NCBI GenBank assembly: GCA_002411545.1
Contig: DHTG01000003.1
Coordinates: 869 to 11,902 of the forward strand
Origin: Bacteroidales bacterium UBA5266
GTDB lineage: Bacteria; Bacteroidota; Bacteroidia; Bacteroidales; WCHB1-69
Length of the DNA: 11,034 bases
Direction: 5' to 3'
Shown here in pieces: positions 1 to 6,009 of the stretch (position 1 is its first letter; the number at the start of each line of letters is the position of its first letter). The position numbers and the translations under genes are program-made. A model generated the notes under the pieces. That model worked only from the letters and a program-made list of their open reading frames with translations. It was not told where the DNA came from and did no database searches.

Positions 1-51
1 TTTTGTTTGAAAGAAAAAACACGGGAATACGAAAACAAAGGATAAAAATTA

Positions 52-59
52 TATTTTTG
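52..59 (+). promoter_or_regulatory. Candidate Bacteroidota -7 promoter box
   Basis: The sequence TATTTTTG matches the Bacteroidota -7 consensus TAnnTTTG, but no TTTG-like -33 box stands at the right distance. It would give a leader of almost 200 nt for the patatin gene. A closer but imperfect alternative is TATGATTG at 231-238, with TTG at 207-209 about 21 nt upstream. I cannot decide between them. The rest of 1-259 is AT-rich and shows no gene. Confidence 0.3.
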
Positions 60-259
60 TAAAACTTAAAAAATGTGTAAAAACATGAGAAGATTATTTT
101 TTGTTGGAGCTTTTGTTATACTTCATTTCTAGTTTAATTAAATCTTAATAAAGCAAACGGATTATCATTAAAAAAATATCGATACAATGAAATATAAATA
201 AATGACTTGTTTCCAGATTCCAACAGATAGTATGATTGTATAAACATCAAATAAATCAC

Positions 260-1033
260 ATGAAAAAAAAGCCATATAAGTTAGGGTTGGTGTTAAGCGG
301 AGGAGGTGCAAAAGGATTTGCCCATGTTGGTTTGTTGCAAGCTTTAGAAGAAATGGGCATACAACCCGATATTATTGCCGGTGCCAGTGTCGGTTCGATT
401 GTAGGGGCATTGTATGCCGATGGCTATTCCATCCAAGAGATGTTAAGTGTGTTTAAGAACACGGGATTTATGGATTTGGTAAGTCCTAAATTGAATGCGA
501 ATAGTATTTTAAAAACAGATAATTTGCAGAAAAAGCTAAAATCCTTGTTGCATGCCAAAACTTTTGAAGAGTTGCGTATCCCATTGGTGATATCTGCCTC
601 TAATCTGACCTGTGGTAAAGTGGAATATTTCCGCTCTGGAACATTGTTAGATAAAGTATTAGCCTCATCAAGCATTCCTGTATTGTTCAATCCGGTGATT
701 ATTGACGGGCAATATTATGCGGATGGGGGACTGTTTGATAATTTTCCGGTTGAGCAAATCAGAGATCGTTGCGAATATGTAATAGGCTTTCATTTGCATC
801 CGTTTAAAAAACAAGATAAAATCACCACCCTTAAACAAAACATTGAAAGAACCATTACCTTAGTATATGAATCGCATGGATGGAAAAAAGCTCATTTGTG
901 CAATCTATATATAGAACCGGAAGCTTTGACACAGTATACGATATATGATGTACGAAAGGCTATGGCTATTTACAAAGTAGGCTATGATTATGCAAGAAAA
1001 ATGTTAGAAAAGGCTGATTACTTTTCTATATGA
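260..1033 (+). CDS. Patatin-like phospholipase (lipid acyl hydrolase)
   Basis: This 257-residue protein is a patatin-family serine hydrolase, expected to cleave acyl esters of phospholipids or neutral lipids with a Ser-Asp dyad. Visible motifs are the glycine-rich oxyanion loop SGGGAKGFAHVG (residues 13-24), the nucleophile elbow GASVGS with Ser43, and the DGG motif with Asp155 followed by LFDNFPV. The catalytic set is complete and the length fits a stand-alone bacterial patatin domain. There is no signal peptide or membrane segment, and no C-terminal Omp85 barrel as in PlpD-type proteins, so it is probably cytosolic. I chose ATG 260 over the in-frame TTG at 236 because the eight extra residues are unlike the family start and MKKKPYKLGLVLSGGG begins the domain directly. 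It stands alone, with 154 nt before the next gene. The physiological substrate cannot be read from sequence. Confidence 0.93.
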   Translation: MKKKPYKLGLVLSGGGAKGFAHVGLLQALEEMGIQPDIIAGASVGSIVGALYADGYSIQEMLSVFKNTGFMDLVSPKLNANSILKTDNLQKKLKSLLHAKTFEELRIPLVISASNLTCGKVEYFRSGTLLDKVLASSSIPVLFNPVIIDGQYYADGGLFDNFPVEQIRDRCEYVIGFHLHPFKKQDKITTLKQNIERTITLVYESHGWKKAHLCNLYIEPEALTQYTIYDVRKAMAIYKVGYDYARKMLEKADYFSI

Positions 1034-1098
1034 TATTTTATTGCTTATCACTCAATAGATAATCAATTCAGATAAACGAACATAAATCAAAAGAATAA

Positions 1099-1130
1099 TT
1101 TAATTCATAAACTAATATTTTATATTTTTG
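1099..1130 (+). promoter_or_regulatory. Promoter of the protease/PorE-like operon
   Basis: TATTTTTG at 1123-1130 is an exact TAnnTTTG -7 box, followed by GC as at other promoters in this window. A weak -33 candidate, TTTA at 1099-1102, lies 20 nt upstream. Transcription would start near 1137 and give a leader of about 50 nt before ATG 1188. No Shine-Dalgarno sequence is visible before that ATG, as is usual in this phylum. Confidence 0.6.
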
Positions 1131-1187
1131 CGTATCATTTTAAAGATGCAAAAATTGCTTTGCTGAAGATTAGATATACTCATTTTT

Positions 1188-3449
1188 ATGAAAGTAAAAA
1201 CGCCTTATTCGTTATTAATCATAGTATTATTTTTTAATATTATAGGTTCTCATGCTCAAATCAGTCAGGGGGGGCTTCCTTATAGTTTTAAAAAACAAAC
1301 TATAAATAACGAAATCCCTTTTGTAACGATGCCTAAAGTTGATCATCAGGCTTTGATAAAGGAAGAGATACCCGATAAAAGAGGAGGCTTTAAATTTGGA
1401 AAAGAGTTTGAGGTGGATTTACATTTATTCAATGCCGGTCAATGGATCACATTGGTGAATGGAGATCGTATATGGCAATTGGGCATTCACTCAGAGAATG
1501 CATATTCTCTGAATTTGATTTTTGATAATTTTTATTTACCCCCTCAAGCCACTTTTTATATTTATACCCTGGATAAGAGCTATGTATTGGGTGCATTTAC
1601 CGATAAAAACAATATTCCCGAAAAGGTGTTTTCTACTACTTTATTGCCTGGAAGTGATGTTGTGCTGGAATACTACGAGCCCAAAGAAGTGTATCAACAA
1701 GGGATTATACATCTCAGCACGGTAGTGCATGGGTATAAAGATTTTTTCTTTAAATCAGGCCCTTACGGTTCTTCCGGTCCGTGTCATATCAATGTGAATT
1801 GTCAAGAGGGCGATAAATACAAGGATGTGAGTAGGGCTGTTGCCTTGATATTGAATGGCTCTTATGCTCATTGCACCGGGACCTTAATTAATAATACTAA
1901 AAACGACGGAACCCCTTATTTTTTAACGGCTCAACATTGTATAACAGGCAAGGACCTTTCCCGTTTTGTATTTGTTTTTGGTTATCAAACGGCAAATTGC
2001 AATGGAACAGAGGGGTCGATGGGTGCATCCATTCAAGCAGCCACTTTGATTGCCGATGGCGATTATTCAGATTTTGCTCTTTTACGGTTAAGCTCGGCAC
2101 CTCCTATTAACTATAATCCTTATTATGTAGGATGGAATAAAAAAGAAGAGGCTGCTTCATCTTCGGCTTGTATCCATCATCCTTCGGGAGATTATAAGAA
2201 AATTTCTCTTTGTAATACACCTGTTGTAAGCAGCAGTTATGATGATTATCCTACGGATACCCATTGGGAGGTAAGCTCCTGGACGAAAGGCTCGACCGAA
2301 GGAGGTTCCTCCGGGGCTCCTTTGTTCAATCAAAATTATTTATTGGTGGGACAGCTGGAAGGGGGCACCGCTACCTGTTTTAATTTAACGGGATATGATG
2401 TCTTTGGGAAGTTGTCTTACTCCTGGCTTAATAATAACAGCACTTTATCGAATAAACGATTAAAAGATTGGTTAGATCCTTTGAATTTAGGAGTAAATAC
2501 CTGGAATGGCTATGATCCCTGTTTGCCTTCTTACGAAGTAGATGCCTTTCTGAAAAACATAGATAATCCCACCCATCCATTATGTCATTATTATATTATA
2601 CCGAAAATTACTATTTCTAACAATGGTTCAACAGCCTTGCAGACACTGAGCATACATTATACCTTGAATGGAAGTAATATGGTAAATTATGAGTGGTCAG
2701 GGAATATAGCCTTTGGAGAAACTGCCTACCTTGAATTACCGGAAATAGATGTAAGTGGTGGCGATTATCACCTTAGGGTATGGACGGATAGGCCGAATCA
2801 AACACAGGATCAAAATACAAGTAACGATACATTACACTTCGATTTTTCCTATCAAAAGGGATTTCCGGTGTCTTGGGACATAAAAACCGATTTATTCCCT
2901 GAAGAGACATCCTGGTTTATCAAAGATATAGAGGGAAATATCATTGCTCAAAATCCGGCTAATCTAAGTTTACTTACCAAATATAAAAGCACTTTTTGTT
3001 TAGATACGGGCTGTTATGATTTTGTAATCTATGATAGTCAGGGGAACGGATTGTCGGGAACGGATAATTACGGCAAGGGGTATTATTATTTTTCTGTCAA
3101 CGATAAAATTGTCTTAAGTGGTATTCAATTTGAATATAAAGACAGCATTCGATTTTGTTTGGATGAAACAACGGGCATTGCTTCGTTTACGAAAAACACT
3201 CCCCGTGAACACATTCAAATATACCCCAATCCGGCCGACCATTATATTACTGTATGTGCGGATAATTTGATGATGGAAGCACAATACAAGGTTTCCATAT
3301 ATGCCTTGGACGGCAGAAAAATCATGGAATTACCCCTTATAGAAGGAGAAAATATACTTGAATTTCCTGCCATGTCATCCGGACTTTATGTGGTGAAAAT
3401 TCAAAGCAAACACTATCTTACCACTCATAAAATACTGATTCAAAAATAA
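1188..3449 (+). CDS. T9SS-secreted lysyl-endopeptidase-like serine protease
   Basis: This 753-residue multidomain protein is a secreted trypsin-fold (S1) endopeptidase. Residues 1-23 form a Sec signal peptide with a likely cut after SHA. Residues 25-200 form a propeptide-like N-terminal region. The protease domain spans about 205-445, with the catalytic triad His250 in LTAQHC, Asp295 in YSDFALL and Ser375 in EGGSSGAPLF. The following GQLEGG resembles GQLHGG as I recall it from Achromobacter lysyl endopeptidase. Asp404 in YDVFGK lies about where the lysine-selecting Asp of that enzyme falls, so Lys-Xaa cleavage is a reasonable inference. Next come a CARDB-like beta domain (about 460-555), a beta domain common in secreted Bacteroidota proteases (560-660, cysteine-bearing), and a T9SS type A sorting domain (about 676-753, starting IQIYPNPADHYITV and ending YVVKIQSKHYLTTHKILIQK). 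The sorting domain should direct export across the outer membrane and be removed there. The gene probably forms an operon with the next gene, 12 nt away. Confidence 0.93.
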   Translation: MKVKTPYSLLIIVLFFNIIGSHAQISQGGLPYSFKKQTINNEIPFVTMPKVDHQALIKEEIPDKRGGFKFGKEFEVDLHLFNAGQWITLVNGDRIWQLGIHSENAYSLNLIFDNFYLPPQATFYIYTLDKSYVLGAFTDKNNIPEKVFSTTLLPGSDVVLEYYEPKEVYQQGIIHLSTVVHGYKDFFFKSGPYGSSGPCHINVNCQEGDKYKDVSRAVALILNGSYAHCTGTLINNTKNDGTPYFLTAQHCITGKDLSRFVFVFGYQTANCNGTEGSMGASIQAATLIADGDYSDFALLRLSSAPPINYNPYYVGWNKKEEAASSSACIHHPSGDYKKISLCNTPVVSSSYDDYPTDTHWEVSSWTKGSTEGGSSGAPLFNQNYLLVGQLEGGTATCFNLTGYDVFGKLSYSWLNNNSTLSNKRLKDWLDPLNLGVNTWNGYDPCLPSYEVDAFLKNIDNPTHPLCHYYIIPKITISNNGSTALQTLSIHYTLNGSNMVNYEWSGNIAFGETAYLELPEIDVSGGDYHLRVWTDRPNQTQDQNTSNDTLHFDFSYQKGFPVSWDIKTDLFPEETSWFIKDIEGNIIAQNPANLSLLTKYKSTFCLDTGCYDFVIYDSQGNGLSGTDNYGKGYYYFSVNDKIVLSGIQFEYKDSIRFCLDETTGIASFTKNTPREHIQIYPNPADHYITVCADNLMMEAQYKVSIYALDGRKIMELPLIEGENILEFPAMSSGLYVVKIQSKHYLTTHKILIQK

Positions 3450-3461
3450 AAAGATTATTCC

Positions 3462-5414
3462 ATGTATAATACATACACCAAATTTATTCTATTCTTTTCG
3501 TTAAGTTTGTTTATGTGTACATCCTATCCTGTGCAAGCACAAGATCAACTCTCATCACAAAACAGAAAAGCCCTGCGATATTATCAAAAGGGCAATACAG
3601 CCATGGGAAACAGAGATTTTGTGCAAGCTATTTCCTATGCCGAAAGGGCTATTCGTATAGACGAAAGGTTTACCGAAGCCTATATTATGATAGCCGAATC
3701 CTATTCTTTTACTAGAGATTGCGAAAAATCTTGCGTGTATTTTGAAAAAGCCATAGCCTCTAATCCTGATTTTTCTTATAAACTATATTATTTTGCCGCC
3801 AATGAGTTTATGCGTTGTGGTAATTTTGAAAAAGCTGTTTCGAATTTCGAAGAATACTTCCGACGTTTCCCGAGCAATATCAGTGAAATTCCCATAGTTG
3901 TACGTGAAAATTATGAGTTATGTTTGTATAGATTGCAATTGATGGACGATTCTCTCCCCATCAATCCCATTAATATGGGACCTCGTGTAAATTCGGCTTA
4001 TGCAGAATATTTGCCTAGCCTTACGGTCGATGAATCGAAAATTGTATTTACCGTGAGGCGTAAAGCAGATGATTTAACGGTTTGTTTGAACTGCCTAACA
4101 GAAGAAGATATGTATTATAGTGAGCAAGTCGATGGTATTTGGCAAGACAGAAAGCCTTTTGAATTGAATACGCATTACAATGAAGGAGGTCAGTCCATTT
4201 CTTCTGATGGGAAATATTTGATATTTACCGCTTGCGAAAGGGATGAAGGCTATGGTAGTTGTGATTTATATTGGTCGAAACGTATAGGCGATGCCTGGAG
4301 TAAACCTCGTAATTTCGGAAAACCTGTCAACACTCAATATTGGGAATCACAACCTACATTTTCGGCGGATGGAAAAAACATTATTTTTGTTTCTAACCGA
4401 CCGGGTGGACTGGGAGGAATGGACCTTTGGTCAACTCAAATGATAGAAGAGGGGGTGTTTTCTACTCCGGTGAATTTAGGGATTCCTGTCAATACGATGA
4501 AAAACGAAGATTATCCATTTTTACATCCCAACGGTAAAACCCTGTATTTCTCTTCCGAAGGACACAAAGGAATGGGAGGCAAAGATATTTTTTATAGTGA
4601 ATTGTTGCCTGACAACACCTGGAGTGAACCGGTGAATTTAGGGTATCCCATCAATACTTATGCCGATGAAATGAGTTTGGTGGTGAATGCCAAAGGCGAC
4701 AAAGCTTTTTATTCCTCTGACCGAGCCGGTGGTTATGGAAAGGACGATTTATATTGGTTTAATTTACCGGAAACATTAAGACCACAATCTGTAACTTATA
4801 TGAAAGGGAGAATTTTCGATGCAAAAGATAATACTCCGCTTGAAGCCTTTTTTCATGTGGTGGATTTAAAAACCGGAAATGTTGTGGTGTCGTCCTCTTC
4901 CGATGTTAAAACAGGGGAGTTCTTGATTTGTATTCCTACCAGTAGCTCATACGCTTTGCATGCTCAACGTCGTAATTATTTGTTTTATTCCGAGAATTTT
5001 GAATTAAAAGATGTCTATACCGACATAGAACCTTATGTGAAAGATATTTTCTTGAAACGTATAGAGCTGGGAGAGAGTGTTGTGCTTAATAATATTTTTT
5101 TCGATACAGATAAATCCGATTTAAAACCCGAATCGGAAATTGAACTGAAAAATATCTTACAACTCCTGATGGATAATCCAAGAATGAGAATTGAAATCAG
5201 CGGACATACCGATAACATAGGTTCCAAAGAACACAACCTTGCATTATCACAAGCTCGTGCCAAAGCCGTATTTGATTATCTCGTAAATAAAGGGATTAAA
5301 GCAAACCGTATGGACTATAAAGGATATGGATTCAGTGTACCGATTGCAAGCAATGAAAGTGATGAAGGTAGAACCCAAAACAGAAGAACGGAATTTAAAA
5401 TCATAGGCTTTTAA
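3462..5414 (+). CDS. PorE-like OmpA-family protein (TPR, PD40 propeller, OmpA)
   Basis: This 650-residue envelope protein starts with a signal peptide, likely cut after VQA (residue 26). TPR-like helices follow at about 36-137. A beta-propeller made of PD40/WD40-like repeats spans about 178-432, with repeat cores near 184, 243, 297, 351 and 404 (for example QPTFSADGKNIIFVSNRPGG). A carboxypeptidase-regulatory-like beta domain covers 445-535. A C-terminal OmpA domain covers about 541-650. Asp584 in HTDNIG and Arg599 in LALSQARA sit 15 apart, as do the diaminopimelate-binding pair of OmpA, so peptidoglycan binding is expected. This is the layout of Porphyromonas PorE, a T9SS component, but other Bacteroidota OmpA/PD40 proteins share it and orthology is not proven. 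PorE is a lipoprotein; here Cys19 (LFMCTS) is a poor lipobox and signal peptidase I cleavage looks likelier. The gene probably depends on the promoter at 1123. Confidence 0.9.
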   Translation: MYNTYTKFILFFSLSLFMCTSYPVQAQDQLSSQNRKALRYYQKGNTAMGNRDFVQAISYAERAIRIDERFTEAYIMIAESYSFTRDCEKSCVYFEKAIASNPDFSYKLYYFAANEFMRCGNFEKAVSNFEEYFRRFPSNISEIPIVVRENYELCLYRLQLMDDSLPINPINMGPRVNSAYAEYLPSLTVDESKIVFTVRRKADDLTVCLNCLTEEDMYYSEQVDGIWQDRKPFELNTHYNEGGQSISSDGKYLIFTACERDEGYGSCDLYWSKRIGDAWSKPRNFGKPVNTQYWESQPTFSADGKNIIFVSNRPGGLGGMDLWSTQMIEEGVFSTPVNLGIPVNTMKNEDYPFLHPNGKTLYFSSEGHKGMGGKDIFYSELLPDNTWSEPVNLGYPINTYADEMSLVVNAKGDKAFYSSDRAGGYGKDDLYWFNLPETLRPQSVTYMKGRIFDAKDNTPLEAFFHVVDLKTGNVVVSSSSDVKTGEFLICIPTSSSYALHAQRRNYLFYSENFELKDVYTDIEPYVKDIFLKRIELGESVVLNNIFFDTDKSDLKPESEIELKNILQLLMDNPRMRIEISGHTDNIGSKEHNLALSQARAKAVFDYLVNKGIKANRMDYKGYGFSVPIASNESDEGRTQNRRTEFKIIGF

Positions 5415-5444
5415 ATTATTTTTTGTGAATATAAAAATATCATA

Positions 5445-5475
5445 AAAAATAGTATATATTTGCACATTGAAATTA
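5445..5475 (+). repeat. Promoter/leader block, copy 1 (copy 2 at 10701-10731)
   Basis: Aligned without gaps, 5445-5475 and 10701-10731 agree at 28 of 31 positions; the differences fall at 5450, 5457 and 5467. The block covers the -7 box and the expected start site, with core TTTGCACAyTGAAATTA. The similarity exceeds what the short promoter consensus explains and stops soon after the start site. Confidence 0.6.
5455..5462 (+). promoter_or_regulatory. Promoter -7 box of the lipoprotein gene
   Basis: TATATTTG is an exact TAnnTTTG -7 box, followed by CACA. The expected start site near 5469 gives a short leader before ATG 5497. No -33 TTTG stands at the usual spacing; a T-run ending in TTTG at 5422-5425 is too far away. 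The surrounding 31 nt are almost repeated at the promoter of the last gene in the window. Confidence 0.6.
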
Positions 5476-5496
5476 ATAATTTAAATTAGAATAGAT

Positions 5497-5946
5497 ATGA
5501 GTCAAATAAGTAAAGATCAATTAAAGAAAACTAAACTTGCTTATAGTTTGGTTGCATGTGTTTTTTTCTTAAGTCTAATGATGAGTTGCAATAAATATGA
5601 TAAACTTCCTATTGTAGGCATTTGGGAATGCGATATCAAGGAAAGTAAAGGTTTATCGAATGTCGACTCGAGTAAAGAAACTTTATTGTTCAATTCCGGA
5701 GCGGAGCATACTTTCGTGCAAGATTTTTACGAACGAAAACCCGGAAGTTTGGATAAATGGCAAATCAAAGGTAAATTCGAGCGAAAGAATAATAAAATCA
5801 CTTTTACCGAAAGAGTAAAAGACGGGACACAACAACAACCGGATGTTACCTATAAATATGAATTGGTAGAAGATAAAACCTTAACCTTGATAGTAGAAGG
5901 CGAAGGATATAAAGACAACGAAAAAGTTTATAAACGTATTAATTAA
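5497..5946 (+). CDS. Lipocalin-like lipoprotein, function unknown
   Basis: This small protein of 149 residues has a type II signal sequence: lysines at 10, 11 and 13, a hydrophobic stretch (14-29), and Cys31 in LSLMMSC as the likely lipidated residue, although MMS is not the most typical lipobox. The mature part (about 119 residues) starts with PIVGIWECDIKES. It ends in alternating beta strands with a conserved-looking pattern KITFTE, YKYELVEDKTLTLIVEG and YKRIN, as in small lipocalin-like calycin domains of Bacteroidota lipoproteins. That assignment rests on pattern only; no ligand-binding residue can be named. It has its own -7 box 35-42 nt upstream of the start, so it is probably transcribed separately from the PorE-like gene that ends 82 nt before it. 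It converges on uvrA. Confidence 0.8.
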   Translation: MSQISKDQLKKTKLAYSLVACVFFLSLMMSCNKYDKLPIVGIWECDIKESKGLSNVDSSKETLLFNSGAEHTFVQDFYERKPGSLDKWQIKGKFERKNNKITFTERVKDGTQQQPDVTYKYELVEDKTLTLIVEGEGYKDNEKVYKRIN

Positions 5947-5977
5947 TGTACTGAAACTTTCTAAGCTATTGGAAAGG

Positions 5978-6009
5978 AAGAGGATTTTGCGGAGATGCAA
6001 AATCCTCTT
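5978..6009. terminator. Hairpin terminator between convergent genes
   Basis: AAGAGGATTTTGC (5978-5990) and GCAAAATCCTCTT (5997-6009) form a perfect 13-bp inverted repeat around a 6-nt loop, GGAGAT. It lies 31 nt after the lipoprotein stop and overlaps the last two bases of the uvrA stop codon, so it is placed to stop transcription from both sides. There is no strong U-tract on either side, so it is either a non-classical terminator or a 3'-end-protecting stem. Confidence 0.7.

Noticed and set aside
133..184. Palindromes TTTAATTAAA (133-142) and TATCGATA (177-184) upstream of the patatin gene
   Set aside because: Short, AT-dominated and not repeated elsewhere in a regulatory position; expected by chance at this composition.
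236..259. TTG start extending the patatin by eight residues
   Set aside because: The extension adds residues unlike the family N-terminus, ATG 260 begins directly at the domain, and a candidate -7 box at 231-238 would place it outside the transcript.
424..690. Minus-strand reading frame of 88 codons inside the patatin gene
   Set aside because: It is antisense to a well-supported conserved gene and shows no recognisable domain.
1148..1163. Short hairpin GCAAA-N6-TTTGC in the protease leader
   Set aside because: Only five base pairs in AT-rich DNA, likely chance.
1897..2100. Minus-strand frame of 67 codons inside the protease gene
   Set aside because: It overlaps the catalytic His/Asp region of the protease and has no family features.
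4468..4660. Near-repeated DNA such as CCGGTGAATTTAGGG in the PorE-like gene
   Set aside because: This is explained by the repeated propeller blades of the protein, not by a mobile or regulatory repeat.
5247..5465. Minus-strand frame of 72 codons at the end of the PorE-like gene
   Set aside because: It is a shadow of the OmpA domain and runs into the lipoprotein promoter; no plausible start signal.
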